Positions 13,089 to 21,429 of a stretch of DNA of 64,000 bases are shown here, one piece after another. The stretch is from the NCBI RefSeq assembly GCF_023093595.1, contig NZ_JALLIK010000108.1:124001-188000 (forward strand). The letters are read 5' to 3'. The stretch's first letter is position 1, and each line of letters opens with the position of its first letter. The stretch is from Thauera aromatica_A. Its GTDB lineage: Bacteria; Pseudomonadota; Gammaproteobacteria; Burkholderiales; Rhodocyclaceae. Both the position numbers and the translations under genes were made by a program. Under the pieces are notes generated by a model. It had not been told where the DNA came from. It made no database searches and was given only the letters and a program-made list of their open reading frames with translations.

Positions 13089-13412
13089 CTATGACTGCGA
13101 AGTGAACGCGGCGCGCGCCGCCTGGTCGTAGCGCCCGGGCAGGGTGCACAGCAACTGGGCGAGTTCGCCGATGTGGGCGTTGTCCTCGGCGCTGCCGGTG
13201 AAGCCGGGCATCAAGCACGCTTCGCGCACGTCGCGGTAAGCCATGCACATCTCGCGCTCCTTGTCGGTGGCCGAGAAGAAGGCTTCCTTGCCCTGCTTGG
13301 CGCTCCTCACCAGGCCGAGCCCGGTGAGCTTTCGCAGCGAGTAGGATACGACGTGAGTGTCCTCGATGTTGGCTAGACGGCGTAAAACTCCTCTCCCGTG
13401 GTTTAGCCGCAT
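13089..13412 (-). pseudogene. Winged-helix (MarR-like) regulator, N-terminally truncated
   Basis: The frame encodes 107 residues that correspond to the recognition helix, wing and C-terminal helices of a MarR-like regulator: LANIEDTHVVSYSLRKLTGLGLV, then a basic wing ending FFSATDKE, then a C-terminal helix region. The first helices of the DNA-binding and dimerisation domain, normally about 60-80 residues, are missing. The reading frame begins with unrelated residues (MRLNHGRG) at 13412, only about 100 bp from the end of the CRISPR array. The simplest reading is a gene whose 5' part was lost when the CRISPR locus was inserted or rearranged beside it. It could still be expressed as a fragment. 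Confidence 0.6.
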
Positions 13413-13513
13413 AAATGGAGGCGAGCTAGAATAGTGCGCTGTTTGCTGCGGAAACGATCTGATTTCTGGTGTTGCCCCCAGGCAGCGGCGGCCGAGTATT
13501 CGCGCTCGGCGAC

Positions 13514-15432
13514 GGCCTATCCCCGCGGACGCGGGGGATCCACTTCGACGCGCAGCTTGTCGCCCAGGCTGTACGGCCTATCCCCGCGGACGCGGGGGAT
13601 CCGAATGGGGCGGGCTATTTGATGTACCAGTAAGGGGCCTATCCCCGCGGACGCGGGGGATCCTACGAGTATCACAACATCGACACCGGCAATGAGGGCC
13701 TATCCCCGCGGACGCGGGGGATCCTCGGGATGAACTATCGGGTGGAAATCTGGCAAAGGCCTATCCCCGCGGACGCGGGGGATCCGCGCTCTCAAGGACC
13801 TGTCGATACTCGGCGGCGGGCCTATCCCCGCGGACGCGGGGGATCCGAAGTGCGCAGCCGCGCCAACCCAGCGAACAAGGGCCTATCCCCGCGGACGCGG
13901 GGGATCCGCGACGGCTTTCCGAACTGGCGGCGCAGAGGCGGGCCTATCCCCGCGGACGCGGGGGATCCGGCTTTCGGGAACCCTTTCTGCAGGGACCAGC
14001 GGGCCTATCCCCGCGGACGCGGGGGATCCCAGAGGCCGAGGGAGACGGCGCAGGTGATTGAGGGCCTATCCCCGCGGACGCGGGGGATCCTCGAGCGGCA
14101 GGACAGGCGGGAGGGAGTAGCGGGGCCTATCCCCGCGGACGCGGGGGATCCGGCCTGATCCCGGTCACGTTCAAGTACATGACGGGCCTATCCCCGCGGA
14201 CGCGGGGGATCCGGGGCTGGGCGTGGAACATGCGGGCGGGTCCGGGGCCTATCCCCGCGGACGCGGGGGATCCTGCATCGCCTGATTCTGCGTGCTCGCC
14301 GACACGGGCCTATCCCCGCGGACGCGGGGGATCCTCATGGCCGTCATCACGAAGAACGGCAGCCCAGGGCCTATCCCCGCGGACGCGGGGGATCCTCTCG
14401 CTGCCGGGACCTATTACGTCGTGGTGGGGGCCTATCCCCGCGGACGCGGGGGATCCGATAAAACCGACCCAGTGCGTGCGCTCATCACGGGCCTATCCCC
14501 GCGGACGCGGGGGATCCGAATTCATTGCTCTTGGAATTCGGCGTGGAGCGGGCCTATCCCCGCGGACGCGGGGGATCCACGCGGTCGACGTTCTTGTCCA
14601 GCCGGCCTGTGGGCCTATCCCCGCGGACGCGGGGGATCCCCTTCCTTGATGAGCGCGGCGAACGATTTCGCGGGCCTATCCCCGCGGACGCGGGGGATCC
14701 TCAACCATCGCGCCATACGGGGCCTTGTCGGCGGGCCTATCCCCGCGGACGCGGGGGATCCGAAATCGGAAAAGACATTGGTGCTGCACCAGTGGGCCTA
14801 TCCCCGCGGACGCGGGGGATCCCGTTAATCGCCTCGCTTGAATACTCCGGTCGCGGGCCTATCCCCGCGGACGCGGGGGATCCGCCGGGGATCTTTGCCG
14901 CCGGCTTGATCGTGAGGGCCTATCCCCGCGGACGCGGGGGATCCATGCTCATCAAGCGCGGGCTGCGAAACGACGAGGGCCTATCCCCGCGGACGCGGGG
15001 GATCCGCCTTCGCCTTCCCGGTCGGAGTGCCTGATCTGGGCCTATCCCCGCGGACGCGGGGGATCCGTTCCTTTTTTGCTTCGCTTTGCTTGCTCATCGG
15101 GCCTATCCCCGCGGACGCGGGGGATCCTCTTCGGGGCTGGTCTCGGGAGTCTTGCCGGTGGGCCTATCCCCGCGGACGCGGGGGATCCCTGAACTCGGCC
15201 CAGTCGACGGCGTCGTCAAGGGGCCTATCCCCGCGGACGCGGGGGATCCGGCCTCGCCGGTATCCCGGTCCGGGTTTTGCAGGGCCTATCCCCGCGGACG
15301 CGGGGGATCCCGCTGGTGGCACGGCACCGTCACCGACCCGAAGGGCCTATCCCCGCGGACGCGGGGGATCCGTGGTGACGTGGTACCCGAAGACGGCGGA
15401 TACGGGCCTATCCCCGCGGACGCGGGGGATCC
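13514..15432 (-). CRISPR. Type I-E CRISPR array, 32 repeats, 31 spacers
   Basis: Thirty-two copies of a 28-bp repeat, on the plus strand starting GGCCTATCCCC and ending GGGGGATCC, with a CCCCGC/GCGGGG stem that would form the Cas6e-cut hairpin. All repeat starts are exactly 61 bp apart (13514, 13575, ... 15405), so all 31 spacers are 33 bp between 28-bp repeats (32 bp if the repeat is counted as 29). I saw no base differences among the repeats, including the leader-distal one at 13514. The array is read on the minus strand: leader and cas2 lie at the high-coordinate end, so the newest spacer is expected at 15372-15404. Open frames through the array are artefacts of the repeat. Confidence 0.98.
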
Positions 15433-15491
15433 TCTTGGAGCCAAGTCGATGACCCCAAAGGGAAAACATACAATAGCATCTTTCCGGATTG
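15433..15491 (-). promoter_or_regulatory. CRISPR leader
   Basis: Only 59 bp separate the cas2 stop from the first repeat. On the minus strand it is AT-richer than its surroundings (for example CTATTGTATGTTTTCCC). I found no clear IHF consensus and only a weak promoter-like pair (TTTAAC and TATTGT, 15 bp apart), so transcription of the array may depend on read-through from cas2 or on a promoter inside cas2. Confidence 0.6.
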
Positions 15492-15803
15492 TTAAAGACC
15501 GCGGGCTTGACGTCTGGTGCGTGCCACCCACATGCCATCCATCTCGATCAGTTCCTTCGGCGGCTCGCCGAGGTGGGCAAGGCCGACACCGCCCGTTTCG
15601 TTATTGTCGCGCCAGACCATAACGATGCTGCCGCGCGGCTCGGTGTCGTGCCAGTCGGTGAGCACCTTCCAGGTCCGCTCACGCACGGCCTTGCTCATGC
15701 GCGGCGAGATGTATACGGCCGGCGCGACCTCGAGCATGACCGAGGCCAGAAAGCCGCGGAAACGGTCGGCGACGTCACGTGTCACGATCACTGCCAGAGG
15801 CAT
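15492..15803 (-). CDS. cas2: CRISPR-associated protein Cas2 (type I-E)
   Basis: 103-residue Cas2 of the I-E (CT1978) type, partner of Cas1 in spacer integration. The start MPLAVIVTRDVADRFRGFL, the APAVYISPRMSKAVRERTW segment and IVMVWRDNNETGG are characteristic of the E. coli-type Cas2 rather than the general Cas2 family. It overlaps the end of cas1 by 29 bases. It is the last gene before the array. Confidence 0.95.
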   Translation of the reverse strand: MPLAVIVTRDVADRFRGFLASVMLEVAPAVYISPRMSKAVRERTWKVLTDWHDTEPRGSIVMVWRDNNETGGVGLAHLGEPPKELIEMDGMWVARTRRQARGL

Positions 15804-16668
15804 CGGCTTCCTCCATGCGCAGGACGGACTTGATGCTGTCGATCATCGACGGGATGACCGACCGTTTGCGAAAGACGATGGCCGCTTCACGCCGCACCAG
15901 CCGGTCTATGGAGTCCGGTGCGCCGTCGAGTGCCCTGCGCGCCGCGGCGAACGCGATGGGCAGCGTGATCGCGTCCCGGAACAGATCCGCAATGTCGAGG
16001 ATAAAGGACTGGCCCGAGTCCTCATGGATAAACCCAAGCTGGGGTATTGCCGCGAGCGACTGAACGGCGATGGCCGCTGCAGCCTGCACCGCAGTTGCAG
16101 CATGGTTGATGGACTGGTTTGGCGTATCCGCGGCGTCCGGATGCGCGCGATCATAGTGGCGACCATTCCATGGGACACGATAACGTTCGGCGGTCAGCCG
16201 GTACAGGGTCTTCACGCGCGAGCCCTCGATGCCGCGCAGGGTGTCCAGATCTCGGTGCGGTAGGATCTCGCCCAGTCGCAGCGCGTACATGCGGCGGGCT
16301 ACCGCGATGCGCCGGCGCGGATTGCCCCACAGCTCGGCCTGGCGGCGCGCGACGTCCGAGCGGTCGGGTAGCAGCGGCGGTGCGGTGTAGCTGCGCACAC
16401 CGTCCATGCCGACCGCGGCCATCAGCGTGCCGTGGCGTGCAAGCAGACGCAGCGCATCGTGTGTAACGCTGCTGCCTGGGCCGAGCAGGATCATCGACAC
16501 CGCCTGATGCGGGATCTGGTCGATGTAGGGCGTAAGGCTATCTTTGCCAGCCATGAAGTGCAGGCAGCCGTCGATCACGCACAGCTCGCCGCGCTCCAGC
16601 CAGAGCAGGCCGTGGCGATCTGCATGTGGGATGCGGGCCGTCTCCAGCCCAAGACGGCCCTTCAGCAT
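15775..16668 (-). CDS. cas1: CRISPR-associated integrase Cas1 (type I-E)
   Basis: 297-residue Cas1, the metal-dependent integrase that inserts spacers together with Cas2. Segments typical of the I-E subtype are WLERGELCVIDGCLHFM, HEDSGQSFILDIADLFRD (with acidic catalytic-site residues and H in the GFIHEDSG motif) and the earlier GIEGSRVKTLYRLTAERYRVPWNGR with the catalytic glutamate. It overlaps cas6e by seven bases and cas2 by 29 bases, consistent with a coupled adaptation module at the end of the operon. Length is normal (E. coli 305). Confidence 0.96.
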   Translation of the reverse strand: MLKGRLGLETARIPHADRHGLLWLERGELCVIDGCLHFMAGKDSLTPYIDQIPHQAVSMILLGPGSSVTHDALRLLARHGTLMAAVGMDGVRSYTAPPLLPDRSDVARRQAELWGNPRRRIAVARRMYALRLGEILPHRDLDTLRGIEGSRVKTLYRLTAERYRVPWNGRHYDRAHPDAADTPNQSINHAATAVQAAAAIAVQSLAAIPQLGFIHEDSGQSFILDIADLFRDAITLPIAFAAARRALDGAPDSIDRLVRREAAIVFRKRSVIPSMIDSIKSVLRMEEADASGSDRDT

Positions 16669-17378
16669 GCGGTGGGCGGACGCAACAGCAGCATGCCGAA
16701 GCCGAAGGCGCGATGGCGTCCCACGCCGCGTGTGAGCAGTGCCGAAAAACCAGCCGGATCGCGTACCGTCAGTTCCCCGACTAACAGTGCATCAGGGCCG
16801 GCGACACGCTGGGCGGGACGCTTGCCATTGACGGCGCTGCCCTTGCGCAGGCTCGCGCTCAGACGGAAGGCGTCGAGGCGCAGGCTGTCAATGTGTGCAG
16901 CGTCGCCACGGCCCAGCTCGCGCGCCAGCCATTCTCCATAAATCGTTTCGCGCGACTGGTCGAACTCCCCCACACCAACCTTCTCAGCTGCCACTTGGAA
17001 GACGTCGCGTTCGCGGCCCGCGTTGGTGCGCAGCACCGGGCGCGCCCGCACCTCGAATCCCAGGCGCCGACCCGAAGTCCAGTCGGTTGGAAAGCTGCGC
17101 GACGCGAAGCGCCCCATGCCCAGCGTGGCATGCACATCGGGGGCGGCCATCTGCGCGGCAAGTTGCAGCGCCTCGGCGTCATGTGCGCTATAGGCTAGCA
17201 AGCCGCGCGAATCGTCGAAGTACCGGAATGGCTTGGGCGCGGCATCGCCGAAGGCAGCGGACAGCAGCGTGTGCAGCGCATAGCCGAGGTCATCTCCGCC
17301 AGCGGTGAGGCCGAAGCGCGTGGCCCAGGCAGCGAGCCGGCGCGGGTCGGGATGGCACTGAATCAGGTTCAGCTTCAT
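16662..17378 (-). CDS. cas6e: CRISPR RNA endoribonuclease Cas6e (CasE)
   Basis: 238-residue Cas6e, which cleaves the repeat hairpin of the pre-crRNA and stays on the 3' handle of the crRNA in Cascade. The C-terminal glycine-rich loop GVGRHRAFGFGMLLLRP is diagnostic for the Cas6/RAMP fold. The usual N-terminal active-site histidine is not obvious at the canonical place; H26-type residues of E. coli correspond roughly to YALHTLLSAAFGD here. The start overlaps the cas5 stop by four bases. Confidence 0.93.
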   Translation of the reverse strand: MKLNLIQCHPDPRRLAAWATRFGLTAGGDDLGYALHTLLSAAFGDAAPKPFRYFDDSRGLLAYSAHDAEALQLAAQMAAPDVHATLGMGRFASRSFPTDWTSGRRLGFEVRARPVLRTNAGRERDVFQVAAEKVGVGEFDQSRETIYGEWLARELGRGDAAHIDSLRLDAFRLSASLRKGSAVNGKRPAQRVAGPDALLVGELTVRDPAGFSALLTRGVGRHRAFGFGMLLLRPPTAC

Positions 17379-18085
17379 GCCTCGGCCTCCCGCTGCAGGA
17401 CGCCCTCACATACCGGGCGCCAGCCGCCGTGTACGCCGCTCGTCCAGTTGCGCTCATCGCACAAATCGAGCTGCCGGCTGCCGCGTAGCGCACCCTCTCC
17501 CACCGGCCACAGAACCCGTGGGCGCTCATTGGCGGCAAGCGGCGCGGCTTCCCGCAGGGCGCTGAGGAGGTCCGGCGCATCACCCCAGCCGGCGAACAGC
17601 GGTGCGGCGGGCAGGCAGGGTTTGCGGCCGAGGAAGAGCGGACGCGCGGGGCGTTGCAGGGCATTGGCGACTTCTTCGAGCGTCGGGGATTCCTCAGGCG
17701 GGTCGAGGCGCAGCGCGACGAGAACGGCGGCGTCGGCGTGGTAATCCCGGTAGCGCAGATGCTGGCCCTTGTAGGTGCCATCGCCACCACCCCGCCCCTC
17801 GTGCTGGCCGGTCGTTGTCCAGCCGCAGTCGTCTTTGCGCAGTTCAGCGGTCTGGAAATCCGTGAAACGGGAGCCGGCCCGATCCAGTCTTGCGCCAAAC
17901 CTTAGCCGCGCCTGAAGCCGGTCGTGCGCCGCGGGGTCTTCGCGCCGCCAGCCCAGCGCATTGGCGATCAGTCCGGTCAGCATCGACTGCGCCGGAAAGT
18001 CTCGGATCACGCCGAGGTTGTCGATGGTCTCGCCGCCGAAGGCCATCAGCGGCCCTTCGAGGCGCAGTAACAGATGCCGGGCCAT
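17375..18085 (-). CDS. cas5e: Cascade subunit Cas5e (CasD)
   Basis: 236-residue Cas5 of type I-E, which binds the 5' handle of the crRNA in Cascade. The start MARHLLLRLEGPLMAFGGETIDN, the RDFPAQSMLTGLIANALGW segment and the YKGQHLRYRDYHADAAVLVAL segment are typical. The ATG at 18085 is chosen because MARHLLLRLEGPL matches the family start and sits one base after the cas7 stop; a longer in-frame extension up to 18388 is inside cas7. It overlaps cas6e by four bases. Confidence 0.94.
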   Translation of the reverse strand: MARHLLLRLEGPLMAFGGETIDNLGVIRDFPAQSMLTGLIANALGWRREDPAAHDRLQARLRFGARLDRAGSRFTDFQTAELRKDDCGWTTTGQHEGRGGGDGTYKGQHLRYRDYHADAAVLVALRLDPPEESPTLEEVANALQRPARPLFLGRKPCLPAAPLFAGWGDAPDLLSALREAAPLAANERPRVLWPVGEGALRGSRQLDLCDERNWTSGVHGGWRPVCEGVLQREAEA

Positions 18086-18086
18086 C

Positions 18087-19277
18087 TCAGCACGCGCCGT
18101 CGCGAATGATCTGCGCGACCCACTCGCCCAGACGGGTGAGCGTCGCGCGCTCGGCCGCCGGCATTGCGATCTCGTCCAGCGACAGGAAACGGCGCGCTGT
18201 GGGCATGCCGTAGGCGGCATCGAAGGCGGCGATCTCGCTCGCCAGCTTGCTGGCGGCCCGGGTGCGGATCGGCGCCTCGCCCTTGAGCGGCAGCGGATCG
18301 TGGAAAGCGGCGGCAAGGCTGCGCGGCTGCCAGTCGCCGGCCTCGACCAGCATGAACTTGGCCCAGTCGTACGGCGCGGTGGAGCCACGCTTGGCGCCGG
18401 GGCTCACGGTGGCGATGAGGTGCAGCAGGTGCTGGGTGACCTTGCCGGCCAGTTCGCGCTTGGCTGCCTCGGTGCTGGCGGCAAAGACGTCCTTTGCATG
18501 GATGCCTTCGAGGTTGGCGACGAGCTGGGGCACATCGACGACCACATAGCCGTAATACAGGCCCGAGGCGAGTTCGGTGTCGAAGATGCCGGCGGAACCG
18601 GCGCCATCCTCCTCTTGGGCGAAGTCGTCGACCACGGTGAAGTAGTCGTTCTCGACCTGGGCTTCGTGCACGGTGAAGGCGTGCGCCACCGACACCGAGG
18701 CGTCGCGGTTGGCGAGCACGTCGGAGGTGACCATGCGGCCGAAGAGCGCCGACTCTAGGCCGCTGACGAGCTTCATCGTCTCAACGTTCTTCATCTCTGC
18801 CTTGAGGAATCTCGCCACCTCAACCTTCAGCTCGGCCGGCTCGGCGAAGTCGCTCGCGATATCGCGGCAGCGGCGGGTGAGGTAGGCGATCTCCTCGTTG
18901 CCGAACAGCACCGCCTGGCCGGTCTGCAAGGCCTTTGCACCTTGTTTCTTCTTGTCCGCCTTCTCGCCGAACAGGGCTTCGAGCAGGGCTTCGGCGGTGG
19001 CGAAGGCGCGCGCTTTGTCGATCTGTTGCTCGACGAGCCGCTGGCGGACCAGCTCGGCCATGTAGCGCGTACGTGTCGCCATAGGCACCCCGAGCTTCGC
19101 CAGCGAGAAGGCGTCATCGGTGACGCGCCAGTGACGCTTGAGACATTGCGAGGAGATGCGCGTACGCACCGCCCCGCCGTAGGGCAGGCGTTTCGCGAGG
19201 CCGGCGTCGTCACGGTTGAGCAGCGCGGCCGGGTAGGTGTGCAGGGTATGGATCTGGATGAAGCGCGGGAGGCTCAT
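18087..19277 (-). CDS. cas7e: Cascade backbone subunit Cas7e (CasC)
   Basis: 396-residue Cas7, six copies of which form the crRNA-binding backbone of Cascade. The family start FIQIHTLHTYPAALLNRDDAG is followed by KRLPYGGAVRTRISSQCLKRHWR and a central SALFGRMVTSDVLANRDASVSVAHAFTVH segment. A C-terminal part ends near MPAAERATLTRLGEWVAQII. It lies 38 bp after cse2 and one base before cas5. Slightly longer than E. coli CasC (363), because of a lysine-rich insertion around residue 110. Confidence 0.96.
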   Translation of the reverse strand: MSLPRFIQIHTLHTYPAALLNRDDAGLAKRLPYGGAVRTRISSQCLKRHWRVTDDAFSLAKLGVPMATRTRYMAELVRQRLVEQQIDKARAFATAEALLEALFGEKADKKKQGAKALQTGQAVLFGNEEIAYLTRRCRDIASDFAEPAELKVEVARFLKAEMKNVETMKLVSGLESALFGRMVTSDVLANRDASVSVAHAFTVHEAQVENDYFTVVDDFAQEEDGAGSAGIFDTELASGLYYGYVVVDVPQLVANLEGIHAKDVFAASTEAAKRELAGKVTQHLLHLIATVSPGAKRGSTAPYDWAKFMLVEAGDWQPRSLAAAFHDPLPLKGEAPIRTRAASKLASEIAAFDAAYGMPTARRFLSLDEIAMPAAERATLTRLGEWVAQIIRDGAC

Positions 19278-19315
19278 GGTGGGGTCCTTGGCGAAATCGA
19301 TCGGGTGGGTTCGGT

Positions 19316-19846
19316 TCAGCGATGGGCGGCGGCGTAGTAGCCGCCGGCGATGCGCAGGCGCAGCGTCTCGGCGCGTGGCTCGTCGCGGTCGGTGGTGAGG
19401 ATGAGCGCGCCGAAGTCGCGCCAGTTCGGCGCCACGCCACGGCTCGCCATCAACCGCAGTACGCGCGGCACCTGCTGACGGAAGGCGTCACCGCGTGCGG
19501 TGAGCAGACGGGTCACGCGGCTCTCCGATACGTCGGCGCATGCGAGTTGGGCACCGAGGCGGGACGCGGCGTCGTGCCCGGCCAAGGCCATGCCGTGGGC
19601 GATCAAGGCCCAGCGCTGCCAGGTCTCGGGATGCCAGTCGTCTGGGGAAATTCCGGCGAGCACTAGCGCGCGGGCCAATGCGCCGACCTGATGCGGCCGC
19701 GGGCCCTCGGGGTCTAGGCGCGCCAGCGCGGCCTGTTCGCCGTTGTCGAGCGCGGCGGTGTCGCCGCGAAAGCGCTGCGGTCGCGCGACGACCTGCGCCA
19801 GGCGGGCGAGCGGAGAAGCGGACGATGTCGGATCGTGGTCGGTCAT
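19316..19846 (-). CDS. cse2: Cascade small subunit Cse2 (CasB)
   Basis: 176-residue Cse2/CasB, present as a dimer in Cascade where it stabilises the R-loop. The helical protein shows the family pattern: an N-terminal RLAQVV region, LDNGEQAALARLDPEGPR, then LIAHGMALAGH and a C-terminal RVLRLMASRGVAPNWRDFGALIL segment. The start MTDHDPTSS at 19846 overlaps the cse1 stop (ATGA). Position between cse1 and cas7 is the standard I-E order. Confidence 0.93.
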   Translation of the reverse strand: MTDHDPTSSASPLARLAQVVARPQRFRGDTAALDNGEQAALARLDPEGPRPHQVGALARALVLAGISPDDWHPETWQRWALIAHGMALAGHDAASRLGAQLACADVSESRVTRLLTARGDAFRQQVPRVLRLMASRGVAPNWRDFGALILTTDRDEPRAETLRLRIAGGYYAAAHR

Positions 19847-21426
19847 GATGCGGCCTCCTCTGCCGCGGATTGTTCGCGAAGATGGAGCGCGAGCGCGGGG
19901 AAGTGCTTGCCGCTGCGCAGGGCGTTGTGAAAGTAGGTCAGCGCGCGGGCGCGGGCGCGGTAGCGGCGCTCGCCGCATTGCGGGCCGATCGCGAAGGCAC
20001 GGCGCAACACCGCCTCCGCGCGTCCGGCGAGGCCGAGCAGCCAGGCGAGGCGCTCGGCATGCGGGTCGTCGGATTCGATCTCGCGGTTGAGGTCGTCGAA
20101 GAAGTGGGCGTCTTCGTCCCGCTCGAAGGCCTGCACGAAGGGTTCGATTTGCTGCTTGGCGGTGCGGCGGTCGAAGTCGATCTTCTCGGTGCCGGCTTCG
20201 ATGAGATGGAAGAGCGCGGTACGCAAAACCGACCCGCGCATTTTCGCGACGTCCTCCACCCGGGCCTTGGCGATTTTCGCGAGGAGGTCGGTCTGGCCAC
20301 TTTTCATCCAGCCGACCGATTTCTGTGAAAGCGGAATGCGGCGCTCGTGGTAACCCTCAGTCTTGCCGTTGCCGCGCACGAGGCCTTGCGCCAAGAAACT
20401 ATTGCCGGTCGCCGAGTCATCAGGACGGAGAGTTTGTGAAACAGTCCGTCTGAATTTTCCTCCCCAAAGGATATCGACACAAAGGCTGTGGTCGAATCCG
20501 CCGGCAGGGAGGTTGAGCGCCTTGTCTTCCTCCAGGTTGATAGGAGCCCACGGATCGCCGGTTTTTCCTTTTTGGCTTTCACCAACCCCCACGCGATTCA
20601 CTTTGCTTGTGGAGTCGTAGGCACGAATGTAGCTGCCCACGCCGGACGCAAGCCGAACGCGCCGGCAGATCTCAATGTACAACGGATCAAGATCGGCGAA
20701 ACGAAGGCTCGTTGTACCGTCCCAGGGTGTGACCCAAAGTAACGAAATGCCGTCAGCCTCACGAAGCCCAAAATCACCAGCTATTCCCGAGCGAGCATCG
20801 AGAATGACCTGTAAATCTCGGCGCCACCGGGCGCCTGCGCCCCCCGGAGGCGCAACGCCGACGGCTGGTCGATTGCCATAGCCGCTGTTCATTCGCGAGA
20901 TACCGCGCTTCCCATTTCCGAGGACGCCCTCCTGCGTCTGCAAGCTGACCAGCGCAAACAGCCAGTCATCCGCCTCGGCCCGCCGCATCCGCTCGCCCTT
21001 GAGGTCGTGGTTCTTCGACGTCACGAGCATGTCCAGCGCGTCGGGTGTGGCGATGTCCTTCCAGCCGTCGAGCTTGCCGCCCGGCACCGGCGCTTGGAGG
21101 AAAGCGGGCTGGTCGTGCGGTGCGAGCAGGCTGAAGGCACAGCCGTCCGGGTGATCCGGCGTGAGCGCCAGGAGCGCCGTGCGCCAGTCGGCCGGGTCGT
21201 CCCATGCCTTGGTTTCGCCGGCTTCGTGCAGCGCGAGCGCGGCGAGTTGAACCAGCAGCGCATGCCAGGGGTGACGCTGGTGCGGGCGCAGCGCGGGAAA
21301 GTCCCGCACGGCGTCGCGGCCGAGTTCGACGAAGAGCTGCGGCAGCGACAGCCTTTGCAGTGCGCCGTCCAAATCACGGATGCGGATCAGGGGCTCGTCG
21401 AGCAGGTTCAGGCGGGGTTCGTCCAT
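19843..21426 (-). CDS. cse1: Cascade large subunit Cse1 (CasA, Cas8e)
   Basis: 527-residue Cse1/Cas8e, which reads the PAM and recruits Cas3. The start MDEPRLNLLDEPLIRIRDLDG is typical, followed by HPWHALLVQLAALALHEAG and TSKNHDLKGERMRRAEADDW; the C-terminal part is a helix-rich four-helix bundle. It starts three bases after the cas3 stop. Length is normal (E. coli 502). Confidence 0.94.
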   Translation of the reverse strand: MDEPRLNLLDEPLIRIRDLDGALQRLSLPQLFVELGRDAVRDFPALRPHQRHPWHALLVQLAALALHEAGETKAWDDPADWRTALLALTPDHPDGCAFSLLAPHDQPAFLQAPVPGGKLDGWKDIATPDALDMLVTSKNHDLKGERMRRAEADDWLFALVSLQTQEGVLGNGKRGISRMNSGYGNRPAVGVAPPGGAGARWRRDLQVILDARSGIAGDFGLREADGISLLWVTPWDGTTSLRFADLDPLYIEICRRVRLASGVGSYIRAYDSTSKVNRVGVGESQKGKTGDPWAPINLEEDKALNLPAGGFDHSLCVDILWGGKFRRTVSQTLRPDDSATGNSFLAQGLVRGNGKTEGYHERRIPLSQKSVGWMKSGQTDLLAKIAKARVEDVAKMRGSVLRTALFHLIEAGTEKIDFDRRTAKQQIEPFVQAFERDEDAHFFDDLNREIESDDPHAERLAWLLGLAGRAEAVLRRAFAIGPQCGERRYRARARALTYFHNALRSGKHFPALALHLREQSAAEEAAS

Positions 21427-21429
21427 GCG

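Noticed and set aside
13434..15622. Several plus-strand open frames through the repeat array, rich in PRTRGI, ADAGDP and PRGRGGS
   Set aside because: They are translations of the 28-bp repeat in three frames; the 61-bp period shifts the frame at every repeat, and no start or ribosome-binding site supports them.
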